Shown: one piece after another, positions 1 to 7,055 of the stretch
How positions within the stretch are numbered: the first letter of the stretch is position 1
How the letters are laid out: each line of letters starts with the position of its first letter
Source of the DNA: Opitutia bacterium
GTDB taxonomy: Bacteria > Verrucomicrobiota > Verrucomicrobiia > Opitutales > JANYDI01
Length of the DNA stretch: 16,028 nucleotides
Assembly (NCBI GenBank): GCA_025363695.1
Contig: JANYDI010000010.1
Location: 1 to 16,028 of the forward strand
Direction: 5' to 3'
Notes under the pieces: generated by a model
Seen by the model: only the letters and a program-made list of their open reading frames with translations
Database searches by the model: none
What the model was told of the DNA's origin: nothing
Position numbers and translations under genes: made by a program

Positions 1-79
1 TATCTAAAATGCGCCAGCATTTTAATAAATCGCTATCGGAAAGGGGATCCTAAGGGGCGCAAGCGCCCCTTAGACCCTT
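1..79. repeat. TAAAGGG element, partial copy 1 (one arm, cut by window edge)
   Basis: This is one arm of the composite palindromic repeat described at 5409-5724. It shows the end of the AT-rich hairpin H2 (stem ending CGCTATCGG, about 1-39), the conserved GGATCC (45-50) and the outer GC-rich hairpin H1 (52-71, loop CAAG). The outer end points toward murC, and murC's TAA stop (72..70) overlaps the hairpin. The terminal sequence reads GGGTCTAAGGGG on the minus strand, a slight departure from the consensus GGGCCAAGGGG. The other arm lies outside the window. Confidence 0.85.
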
Positions 80-1416
80 CCCTTCCCTCTCCCCCTACAC
101 CACTGCGCTGCCGTTTGATGGATCGTCCCAGCACCGGCAAAAAGCACCAAGCTGTTTTTGGGGATGTCGGACAAAAAGGCCTCGACAGCCTTAAAATCGG
201 CCAAATAGCGAGCCTTGGGGAGGGTTTTTAGGAGGCTGGGGGTGTCGCCATCGGGGATATAGGCTTCACTGGCAGGATAGACGTCTAGGAGACCCAAATG
301 GTCTAAGGGAGCCAAAACGGCGCTGAAGGCCGCTTTGTAGGTGCGCGTTCGGGTGTAGCGATGGGGCTCAAAAAGAACGTAGAGCGTTTTTTGGGGAAAG
401 GCCACTTGGAGGCCCTCTAGCAGCGCCTGGAGCTCCGTGGGGTGATGGGCATAATCAGTATAAACGCTTAGCTCAGGAGTATCCAAAAGACACTCTTGAC
501 GGCGTTGCAAACCAGGAAAGTCTTTGAAGCTTTCGGGCGCAAAGGCCGTACGACCACTGGCCCCACTGGCCCAGCTGATGGCTGCTAGGGCCGCTGTGGC
601 ATTATGGACATTGAAGGCCCCCATGAGCGGGAGCGTGACGAGACCTTTTTCAAAAAGACCCCCAAGGACCAGCGTTTGCGTACTGCCTGAGCCTGCTACC
701 GGCATCGCGATGTAATCGCCCGTAGGGCCATAGGTACGCCAAGGGCAGCGGGCATGTTCGTTCGCCAAGCCCTGCAAGAGCGGTTCTCCTTGGGGTAGCA
801 AAATTCCCGATTGCGTACGGGCCATAAGGCGCCCTAGGCAAGCATTGAAGGCAGCGGCACATGGATACTGGGTGGGATGGTCCCAGTCGTGGTTAAGGAT
901 GACGGTGTATTCGGGGTTAAAGCCCTCAATGGTGCCATCGCTTTCGTCAATTTCAGCCACAAGCCAGGGGCTTCCGGTACAACGGGCGGGTGGCAGGTTT
1001 TTTTGGAAAAAGGCGCCTAATACGTATTCCCATGGAAGATTTAAGGCATACATCAGGCTAATCGCCAAGGCCGTTGTGGTGGTTTTTCCATGGCTGCCGA
1101 CGATCGCAATCAGGCGCTTCTTTTGGGCAACTTGGGCCAAAAATTCTCCGCGCCGCCACACGGGCAGGCCCAGCCGGCGTGCCTGCTGCAATAGGGGCGC
1201 CTCCTGAGGGATCGCTGCCGTATGGACTACCCCCCCTATGCCCTCGGGGAGGCGCGGTGCCTGCAGCCGCTCAAGCCCCTTAGCCTGCAAGGCAGCCTCA
1301 ACTTCAGGCCGCCTTTGAGCATCATGCCCGTAGACGCAGCCTCCAGACTCCAGCCAGTACAGGGCCAAGGGCGCCATGCCCATACCGTTGCTTCCTAAAA
1401 AGAGCATACTTGACAC
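70..1416 (-). CDS. murC: UDP-N-acetylmuramate--L-alanine ligase MurC
   Basis: MurC adds L-alanine to UDP-MurNAc with ATP in the cytoplasm, the first step of the peptidoglycan stem peptide. The 448-residue protein has the N-terminal UDP-binding glycine motif (GSNGMGMAPLA, 8-18), the ATP loop GSHGKTTTT (107-115), DESD (157-160), NHDWDHP (175-181), GAFNVHNA (266-273), RRQE (305-308), DYAHHPTE (321-328) and EPHRYTRTR (350-358), all in the order expected for Mur ligases. It is slightly shorter than the enterobacterial enzyme. The start is GTG at 1416, three bases after the murG stop; an in-frame ATG at 1407 is a good alternative, and neither has a strong Shine-Dalgarno. It lies directly behind murG, as in dcw clusters, and is probably co-transcribed and translationally coupled. 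The TAA stop lies in the outer hairpin of the flanking repeat and the last residues (about 439-448) are low-complexity GR/K. Mpl, a close paralogue, is the main alternative, but the murG neighbour favours MurC. Confidence 0.92.
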   Translation of the reverse strand: MSSMLFLGSNGMGMAPLALYWLESGGCVYGHDAQRRPEVEAALQAKGLERLQAPRLPEGIGGVVHTAAIPQEAPLLQQARRLGLPVWRRGEFLAQVAQKKRLIAIVGSHGKTTTTALAISLMYALNLPWEYVLGAFFQKNLPPARCTGSPWLVAEIDESDGTIEGFNPEYTVILNHDWDHPTQYPCAAAFNACLGRLMARTQSGILLPQGEPLLQGLANEHARCPWRTYGPTGDYIAMPVAGSGSTQTLVLGGLFEKGLVTLPLMGAFNVHNATAALAAISWASGASGRTAFAPESFKDFPGLQRRQECLLDTPELSVYTDYAHHPTELQALLEGLQVAFPQKTLYVLFEPHRYTRTRTYKAAFSAVLAPLDHLGLLDVYPASEAYIPDGDTPSLLKTLPKARYLADFKAVEAFLSDIPKNSLVLFAGAGTIHQTAAQWCRGRGKGRV

Positions 1417-1419
1417 GCC

Positions 1420-2508
1420 CTAATCTACAAGACTCAAAAAATCGTCAACCAAGGGCTTCACGTCATTTTTTTTCGCTAGCCTTGCCATGCCTTTTTTGAG
1501 GATTTCCTGAAAGGGTGCATCCTTCAATAGGCCAAGGACGGCCGGCAAAAGACGGTTCAACTCACTTTCCGGAACCCGAACACCAGCATCCTGATGCTGG
1601 AGATAGCGCACATTGGCAGCTTGGTGGTCATCACAAGCATAAGGATAGGGAACATACACGGTAGGCTTTTTGAAGAAATTGATTTCTGCGATAGATCCAG
1701 CCCCGGCTCGAGACACCACCACATCGGCAGCCGCCAGCACAATGCCCATAACATCACTAAAAGGCACATAATACGCCTTTATGGGGTTTCCTTGGGCATC
1801 CTTATGCGTCTCCATCCTCTCAGGCCCGCCCTGCATACCCATAAGGCAATACACCTGAACACCCTCCAAGGCCAGCGCTTGGGCATTTTTTTGCGTCCAA
1901 CGGGTCAGCGCAGCAGCGCCTTGGCTACCTCCTAAAACCAAAAGGACAGGACGATCTATCTCTAAACCTAAAGCGCTACGCGCGCTGTGAGGTTTCGACA
2001 AAGACACATCTGAGCGCACAGGATAGCCCTTGTAGCGCATACGATCCTTGCGCGCATGCGGCAAGGTGACGCCCTCTGGAAGGTAGATACGGTCTGCAAA
2101 ACGCTGCAAAAGCCGCACCACACGCCCAGGCACATGATTGGCTTCATGTAACGCAAAAGGTAATCGAAAAATACGGCTGGCCAAAAAAGTTCCCAGGGTC
2201 AAAAACCCTCCAAAAGCAATGCAACCTATAGGCTTGTACTTATACATTACATGGATATTTACCAGTAAAGCGCCCAACTGATGCCACAAAAAGAGCGGAA
2301 AATTCATCCACGAAAGCCCTATCCCAGGCACAGCAACAAAGGTCAGCCCCCGATACCCTTGAGCCAAACGCTTGTCCACTTGCTTTCGACTCATCAGTAA
2401 TATACAACGGTAGCCCCTCAAGGAGAGCTCCTGAGCTACCGCAATTCCAGGCGCTAAATGCCCCCCTGTGCCCCCGCACGTAATGACTACAGTTTTCATG
2501 TAGACCAT
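1420..2508 (-). CDS. murG: UDP-GlcNAc:lipid I N-acetylglucosaminyltransferase MurG
   Basis: MurG converts lipid I to lipid II on the inner face of the cytoplasmic membrane. The protein has two Rossmann-like halves. The N-terminal half carries GGTGGHLAPG (12-21), an FGGF segment (99-102) and HEANHVPG (121-128). The C-terminal half carries LGGSQGA (192-198) and the UDP-GlcNAc pocket SRAGAGSIAE (266-275), followed by HQAANV (295-300). At 362 residues it is of normal family length. I chose ATG at 2508 because AGGG at 2520-2517 lies eight bases before it, a good Shine-Dalgarno. The longer frame opens at 2532 and another ATG lies at 2499. It is first in a two-gene operon with murC, separated by three bases. 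The upstream region is AT-rich and divergent to the NlpA gene. Confidence 0.95.
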   Translation of the reverse strand: MVYMKTVVITCGGTGGHLAPGIAVAQELSLRGYRCILLMSRKQVDKRLAQGYRGLTFVAVPGIGLSWMNFPLFLWHQLGALLVNIHVMYKYKPIGCIAFGGFLTLGTFLASRIFRLPFALHEANHVPGRVVRLLQRFADRIYLPEGVTLPHARKDRMRYKGYPVRSDVSLSKPHSARSALGLEIDRPVLLVLGGSQGAAALTRWTQKNAQALALEGVQVYCLMGMQGGPERMETHKDAQGNPIKAYYVPFSDVMGIVLAAADVVVSRAGAGSIAEINFFKKPTVYVPYPYACDDHQAANVRYLQHQDAGVRVPESELNRLLPAVLGLLKDAPFQEILKKGMARLAKKNDVKPLVDDFLSLVD

Positions 2509-2533
2509 CTTATATTCCCTCAAAACGAACACA

Positions 2534-2570
2534 AGTTATTTTTAAAAAACTTTCCAAGCCGTTTCGACAA
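2534..2570 (-). promoter_or_regulatory. Possible promoter for murG-murC
   Basis: On the minus strand TTGTCG (2570..2565) and TTTAAA (2546..2541) lie 18 bases apart, with the murG start about 30 bases further on. The whole gap 2533-2711 is AT-rich with A and T tracts (2540-2620), as expected for a divergent promoter region, and contains no repeat element. The boxes match the sigma-70 consensus only moderately, so this is weak evidence. Confidence 0.22.
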
Positions 2571-2711
2571 TAACTTCTCAAAAATATTAGCAATTTTTTT
2601 TAAAAAAAACTAAAAAAACCTTGACCTGTAAAGGTTTTTCTGCCACACTCACGCCACAATAGGATTGCTCGATCGGCCACCCGTGATCGAAAAACCACTA
2701 AAACCCACATC

Positions 2712-3509
2712 ATGAACCTGAAACGATTCGCCCTCATAAGCCTTCTAGGCATGGCAGCCCTTTGGTATCACACCCATAAAGCACCCATCGAAGCCCTGCG
2801 CATCGGCGTTACAGCCGGTCCACACGCACACATCGTTGCCTTTGTTGCCCAACGCATGCAGGCCGAATTTCCTGAAGGCAAGGTCCTTATTCGCGAATTT
2901 AACGACTTTATCTTGCCCAATATAGCTCTAAATGATGGCAGCCTAGACCTCAACTGCTACCAGCATGGCCCCTTCCTTGAGGAACAAATCCGCAGCCGCG
3001 GCTACAAGCACATCGCTGCCAAAGGCCCCAATATCTTGCTGCCCATGGGGCTATACTCTCAAAAATTTCCCCATCCCGAAGCCCTTCCCCAAAAAGCCCG
3101 CATCGCCCTGCCCAATGACCCCAGCAACGGCGGACGCGCCCTGCTCCTGCTCGCAGCCCTACACCTTATTGAGCTAAAGCCCAACTGCGGTGTAACAGCC
3201 TGCCTCAAGGATATCACCCAAAACCCCAAAAATTTCCAATTTATCGAAGTCGAAGCCCCTCAGCTCCCTCGCATCCTCCCCGACGTCGATGCCGCCCTCA
3301 TCAACACCGACTGGGTCCTCCTCTCCCGCCTCCCCATCACGCCCATCGCCTCCGAGGACACGCAGTCCCCCTACGTCAATAGCTTCGCCGTCAATACCCG
3401 CAGCCCCCATAAAGAAAAGATTGAACTTTTCCTAAAGTATTACTACGCTCCAGAAACAAGGGCGTTTATAGAAAAAGAATATGCTGGGAGGATAGTTCCA
3501 GGTTGGTAA
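2712..3509 (+). CDS. NlpA/MetQ-family periplasmic substrate-binding protein
   Basis: This is a substrate-binding protein of the type that serves methionine ABC importers (MetNIQ). Conserved family blocks are present in order: FNDFILPN (63-70), NCYQHGPFLEEQ (81-92), RGYKH (96-100), ALPNDPSNGGRALLLL (132-147), EAPQLPR, SPYVNSF and the C-terminal end in PGW. Its 265 residues are typical. The N-terminus (KRF then a hydrophobic stretch of about residues 6-19) looks like a signal sequence. It has no lipobox cysteine, unlike E. coli MetQ, so it may be soluble or held by an uncleaved anchor. No permease or ATPase gene lies nearby, so methionine specificity is inferred from family only. The start has no Shine-Dalgarno. 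The TAA stop (3507-3509) is exactly the terminal TAA of the following repeat element. I saw no SAM riboswitch upstream. Confidence 0.85.
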   Translation: MNLKRFALISLLGMAALWYHTHKAPIEALRIGVTAGPHAHIVAFVAQRMQAEFPEGKVLIREFNDFILPNIALNDGSLDLNCYQHGPFLEEQIRSRGYKHIAAKGPNILLPMGLYSQKFPHPEALPQKARIALPNDPSNGGRALLLLAALHLIELKPNCGVTACLKDITQNPKNFQFIEVEAPQLPRILPDVDAALINTDWVLLSRLPITPIASEDTQSPYVNSFAVNTRSPHKEKIELFLKYYYAPETRAFIEKEYAGRIVPGW

Positions 3510-4149
3510 AGGGCTAAGGGGCGCTTGCGCCCCTTAGGATCCCCTCCGATAGGCGATTTTTAAAAATGCAGAGCATTTTATAAAAATCGCCCATCGGGAA
3601 GGTATACTAAGCCCCCCACAGATTCCTTCGGAATCGAATTCAATCCATGCAGCTAAGTCATTTATCAATAACAAACCACACTAATCGAAAGTGATCTAAT
3701 TTACTGATTTAAAACGGATAATGAGAGCCCTGAAGGGGCGAATACTTGTCAGCCCAGGGCGTAAGCCCTGGGTTTACGGTAAAAAACAAACCAGAGCCCT
3801 ACAGGGGCGATTCAACTAAAATGTATCAAGTTTATCTAAAAATTAACTATGGGCAATATATCAGGTTTAATGAATCGCCCCTGTAGGGCTCTAAATCTTC
3901 TTTCTATGCCAAACCCAGGGCTTACGCCCTGGGCTGACAAGCATTCGCCCCTTCAGGGCTCTCATTTTGTGGATTGTTATTGATAAACAACTTAGAAAAC
4001 AGGTTCTAAGTAAAAAAATCGATCCCAACGGGATCTGTGGGTTGCCTTGTATCGCCCTTCCCGATAGCGATTTTGCTGAAATACGCAGTATTTCATAAAA
4101 TCGCTATCGGTAGGGGATCCAAGGGGAGCGAGCTCCCCTTGGCCCTTTA
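3507..4149. repeat. TAAAGGG element copy 2, full, with nested REP-like repeat
   Basis: This is a complete element of 643 bases between the NlpA gene and serS. The left end is TAAAGGGCTAAGGGG (3507) and the right end CCCCTTGGCCCTTTA (ending 4149). The left arm has H1 (loop CTTG), GGATCC, AT-rich H2, the ATACTAAG box and a GATTCC/GGAATC hairpin. The right arm has a GATCCC/GGGATC hairpin, the ATACAAGG form of the box (on the minus strand), H2, GGATCC and H1. Between the inner hairpins a second palindromic repeat (3653-3995) has been inserted. The right end stops 15 bases before the serS start. The stretch has no gene that I can support. Confidence 0.88.
3653..3995. repeat. Nested REP-like large inverted repeat
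   Basis: The outer arms CTAAGTCATTTATCAATAAC (3653) and TTATTGATAAACAACTTAG (ending 3995) are imperfect inverted copies. Inside are arms of about 95 bases (3720-3814 and 3871-3966) that are near-perfect reverse complements. Each arm carries three REP-like palindromes: GAGCCCTGAAGGGGCG, AGCCCAGGGCGTAAGCCCT and GAGCCCTACAGGGGCG. The centre (3815-3870) is AT-rich and unique. Similar sequences recur at 14771-14973 and 15952-16028. They resemble REP/BIME sequences mobilised by Y1 (RAYT) transposases, but no transposase is present here. Confidence 0.8.
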
Positions 4150-4164
4150 CCTTCCTTCACCTTT

Positions 4165-5406
4165 ATGATAGACCTACGACTCCTCAGAGAACACACCGAC
4201 AGCTTCAAGGCGGGCGTGAACACGAAAAAGTTCGCGGTAGACTGGGACGCCATCCATGCCTGCGACCAGGAACGCCGGCAAAAGGTGACACAGACGGAAG
4301 GCCTGCGGGCCCAGCTGAAGGCTGAAAGCGACGCGGCGATGGGCTCAAAGCCGGATGCGCAAAAACGCGAGGCGCTTAAGGAGCTGTCGCAGCAAGCTAA
4401 AGCTTTGGAGCAGGAGCTGCGGACCCTTGAGGAACGCTGGGAAGCCCTCTTGCTGAGCGTACCCAATTGCCCGGATGCCAGCGTGCCCGTGGGTAAAAGC
4501 GAGGCGGACAACCAGACCGTACACAGCTGGGGCGACGTGAACGGCGTGTCGCCGCATGCGCTGCCGCACTACGATATCCCGCAGTTTGAGTCTTGGATCG
4601 ACTTCTCCCGAGGCAGCAAGGTCACAGGCGCAGGTTTTCCGTTTTACCGAGGCAAAATGGCGCGCCTCGTACGGGCTTTGATCACCTTCTTTTTGGACGA
4701 GGCTCAGAAGGCCGGCTTTCATGAGCTCCTGCCACCTATTTTTGTCAATACCGCCAGCGCCACGGCCACAGGAAGTTTACCCGACAAAGAAGGGCAAATG
4801 TACTGCGCCACGGAAGACAGCCTCTATGCCATCCCGACGGCCGAAGTGTCTGTGACGAACTTTTTCCGTGACGAGCTCATGGAAGCCCTCCCCTTTTACG
4901 CCTGTGCTTATACGCCGTGTTTCCGCCGTGAAGCCGGCAGCTGGGGCAAGCACGTGCGCGGACTCAACCGCCTGCATCAATTTGACAAAGTAGAACTCGT
5001 TAAATGGGTAAAGCCCGAACACGGCGCCCAAGAACTCGAAACCCTACGCCACCACGTGGGCGGACTCCTAGAAAAACTCAAGCTCCCCTATCGCGTCCTG
5101 CTCATGTGCAGCGGCGATATGGGCTTTGCCAATGCCAAGCAGTACGACTTTGAAGTCTGGGCAGGAGGCCAAAAACGCTGGCTCGAAGTCTCCAGTTGCA
5201 GCTGGTTTACCGACTTCCAGGCCCGTAGGGCCCGCATCCGCTGCCACGACGCCCAAGGAAAGTCCACCTACGTACATACCCTGAACGCCTCCGGCCTGGC
5301 CATCCCGCGTACCCTCGCCGCCATTTTGGAGAACAACTACTCCTCAAATGGCGAAATTTTATTGCCAAAATGTTTGCATCCGTACATGTTGAGTGAAAGA
5401 TTATAA
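4165..5406 (+). CDS. serS: Seryl-tRNA synthetase
   Basis: SerRS is a cytoplasmic class II synthetase that charges tRNA-Ser (and tRNA-Sec where present). Residues 30-100 form the charged, alanine-rich helical region expected for the N-terminal tRNA-binding coiled coil. The catalytic domain shows PTAEV (224-228), motif 2 CFRREAG (252-258) through HQFDKVE (271-277), YDFEVW (328-333), EVSSCS (341-346) and motif 3 LNASGLAIPRTLAAILEN (373-390). The length of 413 is slightly below the usual 425-430. The start ATG at 4165 has no purine-rich Shine-Dalgarno; the preceding bases are pyrimidine-rich (CCTTCCTTCACCTTT) and directly follow the end of the repeat element. Any dedicated promoter would have to lie in the right arm of that element or upstream of it. 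The stop lies two bases before the next element. Confidence 0.97.
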   Translation: MIDLRLLREHTDSFKAGVNTKKFAVDWDAIHACDQERRQKVTQTEGLRAQLKAESDAAMGSKPDAQKREALKELSQQAKALEQELRTLEERWEALLLSVPNCPDASVPVGKSEADNQTVHSWGDVNGVSPHALPHYDIPQFESWIDFSRGSKVTGAGFPFYRGKMARLVRALITFFLDEAQKAGFHELLPPIFVNTASATATGSLPDKEGQMYCATEDSLYAIPTAEVSVTNFFRDELMEALPFYACAYTPCFRREAGSWGKHVRGLNRLHQFDKVELVKWVKPEHGAQELETLRHHVGGLLEKLKLPYRVLLMCSGDMGFANAKQYDFEVWAGGQKRWLEVSSCSWFTDFQARRARIRCHDAQGKSTYVHTLNASGLAIPRTLAAILENNYSSNGEILLPKCLHPYMLSERL

Positions 5407-5408
5407 CA

Positions 5409-5724
5409 TAGGGCCAAGGGGAGCTAGCTCCCCTTAGGATCCCCTTTCCGATGGGCAATTTTATAAAATGCTGGTGCATTTTAGTAAAATTGCCCATCGG
5501 GAAGCCTATACTAAGACCCCCACAGATTCCTTCGGAATCGAAATTAATGTACACTTCGATCGCAAAGCGATCTGTGGGGGTGCCTTGTATCGCCATATCC
5601 GGTAGCGATTTATCTAAAATACGCAGTATTTTAATAAATCGCTACCGATAGGGGATCCAAGGGGACAACGTCCCCTTGGCCCTTCACTTTCAACGCCTAA
5701 GAGCTCGCGCCCCTTGGCCCTTTA
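5409..5724. repeat. TAAAGGG element copy 3, full, simplest copy (reference structure)
   Basis: This copy fills the gap between serS and the DUF58 gene and has nothing nested in it, so it shows the basic plan. The left arm has a GGGCCAAGGGG end, H1 (5415-5434), GGATCC, AT-rich hairpin H2 (about 5448-5501), ATACTAAG, then H3 GATTCC/GGAATC (5525-5539). An 18-base spacer follows. The right arm has H3 GATCGC/GCGATC (5558-5572), the ATACAAGG form on the minus strand, H2 (about 5600-5647), GGATCC, H1 (loop CAAC) and CCTTGGCCCTT. The flanks of the H3 hairpins (ACCCCCACAGAT and ATCTGTGGGGGT) also pair, so the two arms can close as one large structure. The right end is duplicated: a second CCCCTTGGCCCTTTA ends at 5724. 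The left end is TAGGGCC rather than TAAAGGGCC. Confidence 0.9.
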
Positions 5725-5734
5725 AATTTTACCT

Positions 5735-6643
5735 ATGGACCGTGTACAACAAATGCTCAAGCGCGTGCAGCAAATCGAGCTCAAGACGCGTCGTTTGCTG
5801 ACGGACGCGATGTCTGGCGCCTACCACAGCGTCTTCAAAGGCCAGGGGATGGACTTTGAGGAAGTGCGGGAGTACGCGCCTGGGGACGACGTGCGTGCGA
5901 TTGACTGGAACGTGTCGGCCAAGATGGACAAGCCCTACTTGAAGACGTTTCGGGAGGAGCGGGAGCTGACCTTGATGCTGGTAGTGGACCTGAGTGCCTC
6001 GGGAGATTTCGGCTCTGTGGAGGAATCTAAGCGCGACCGAATGGCTGAGCTTGCCAGTCTTTTGGCGTTTTCGGCCACTAAAAACCATGACAAAGTGGGG
6101 CTGTTGTTGTTTACGGACCACGTAGAACATGTGCTGTTGCCGCAAAAGGGCCGTCAGCATATTTTGCGGGTGATTCGGGATATTTTGTTTTTTAAACCCA
6201 AAGGACTACGTACGGATTTACCCTTAGCTCTGGAGCACCTGCATCGCGTGCTTAAGCGCAAGGCCATTGTGTTTGTGCTTTCAGATTTTATCCAAAACGG
6301 ACAAACAGGCCCTCTGGACAAAAAGGACCCGCTGATCCGCAGCCTAGGCCTCATCCGTCGCAAGCACGATTTAACCTGCTTTCATGTCTATGACGTGCGT
6401 GAAACCGTTTTGCCCGACATGGGCGTGGTGTGCCTGGAAGATGCCGAAACCGGGGCCATTCACACGATAGATACCTCCCCGAAAAGCACCCAAGAACGTT
6501 ATACCCAGCAAGCCTATACCCGCCACGAAACCCTGGCCCAAGCCCTGCGCAGCCAAGGCATTGACCACCTCTCCTTCAACACGCACACCCCCTACATGCC
6601 CATGATTCGCTCCTTCTTCCAAACACGCCACAAACGCCGGTAA
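5735..6643 (+). CDS. DUF58 / VWA-like domain protein
   Basis: This is a DUF58-family protein of 302 residues with the family signature FKGQGMDFEEVREYAPGDD (34-52) followed by VRAIDWNVSA (53-62), PYLKTFREERELT (67-79) and a MIDAS-like DLSAS (85-89) that starts a von Willebrand A-type fold. FVLSDF lies in the second half of the domain. There is no signal peptide or clear membrane segment, so it is probably cytoplasmic. In many bacteria DUF58 genes sit beside a MoxR ATPase gene; no MoxR gene is present here, and the role is unknown. The start ATG (preceded by TTTTACCT) has no Shine-Dalgarno. The stop TAA is 23 bases before the next repeat element. Confidence 0.85.
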   Translation: MDRVQQMLKRVQQIELKTRRLLTDAMSGAYHSVFKGQGMDFEEVREYAPGDDVRAIDWNVSAKMDKPYLKTFREERELTLMLVVDLSASGDFGSVEESKRDRMAELASLLAFSATKNHDKVGLLLFTDHVEHVLLPQKGRQHILRVIRDILFFKPKGLRTDLPLALEHLHRVLKRKAIVFVLSDFIQNGQTGPLDKKDPLIRSLGLIRRKHDLTCFHVYDVRETVLPDMGVVCLEDAETGAIHTIDTSPKSTQERYTQQAYTRHETLAQALRSQGIDHLSFNTHTPYMPMIRSFFQTRHKRR

Positions 6644-6666
6644 GGGCCCAGTGTTGAAAGAGAAAG

Positions 6667-6983
6667 TAAAGGGCCAAGGGGCGCTTGCGCCCCTTAGGAT
6701 CCCCTTCCGATAGCGATTTATTAAAATGCTAACGCATTTTAGATAAATCGCTATCGAGAAGCATATACTAAGACCCCCACAGATCGCAAAGCGATCGGAG
6801 TGGCTTTTCGAATTACTTTGGAATGGGAGTTTTAGCGGAGGAATTTTGAGTGCGGACAAGGAACCTAGCGCGACGTGTGCTATAGCACTCGAGCGCGAAG
6901 GTGACACAGTCCCCACTCAAAAGGCCCCGCTAAAACTCCCATTCGGGGATCCTAAGGGGACCACAGCGCCCCTTGGCCCTTTA
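6667..6983. repeat. TAAAGGG element copy 4, right arm partly replaced by a palindrome
   Basis: The left arm is complete: TAAAGGGCCAAGGGG from 6667, H1 (loop CTTG), GGATCC, H2 with stem CGATAGCGATTTA, ATACTAAG, and H3 GATCGC/GCGATC (6782-6796). The right H2 and H3 are missing. In their place is a 124-base palindrome (6821-6944), joined directly to the outermost right end: GGGGATCC, an H1 with stem AAGGGG/CCCCTT, and CCTTGGCCCTTTA ending at 6983. The gap 6644-7055 holds only this element and a 72-base leader. An open frame that starts with TTG at 6846 runs through it into the ABC-F gene, but it is a by-product of the repeat. Confidence 0.85.
6821..6944. repeat. Nested palindrome, GAATGGGAG type
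   Basis: The outer arms GAATGGGAGTTTTAGCGG (6821-6838) and CCGCTAAAACTCCCATTC (6927-6944) are perfect inverted copies. Inner arms TTTTGAGTGCGGAC and GTCCCCACTCAAAA pair with two mismatches. The centre holds the perfect palindrome GTGCTATAGCAC (6877-6888). The inner part (CAAGGAA, then a GCGC-rich hairpin, then GGTGAC) resembles the core of the TTTGAGGG palindromes at 8863-8971 and 11691-11797, so these may be divergent members of one family. Confidence 0.75.
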
Positions 6984-7055
6984 CAAAATCACGCGCTAGA
7001 TTTTTATATTGCGCTTTGCTCAACAAACTGCATATTTGGCGCACACTCATTAACC

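Noticed and set aside
70..1416. Mpl (murein peptide ligase) instead of MurC
   Set aside because: The ligase motifs alone allow either, but the position three bases after murG and the short length fit MurC better.
2580..2711. SAM or other methionine riboswitch upstream of the MetQ-like gene
   Set aside because: I found only A/T tracts and a weak inverted repeat (CGATC/GATCG near 2670-2690), with none of the conserved blocks.
3720..3966. CRISPR array
   Set aside because: The repeats are inverted palindromic modules without regular direct spacing or unique spacers, and no cas gene is present.
5415..5434. H1 hairpins as ordinary Rho-independent terminators
   Set aside because: The GC-rich hairpins are followed by AGGATCCCC or GGCCCTTTA, not by a run of T; a terminator role stays possible but cannot be called from sequence.
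5540..5557. tRNA gene in the hairpin-rich repeats
   Set aside because: No cloverleaf, no TTCRA T-loop and no CCA-end context; the hairpins belong to the repeat.
4104..5596. Several antisense open frames over serS
   Set aside because: They are shadows of serS and of the repeat ends (they contain the repeat translation KGPRGA), with no family features.
6846..7055. In-frame N-terminal extension of the ABC-F protein from a TTG start
   Set aside because: These 70 codons translate a palindromic repeat and element end; the conserved ABC-F N-terminus begins at ATG 7056.
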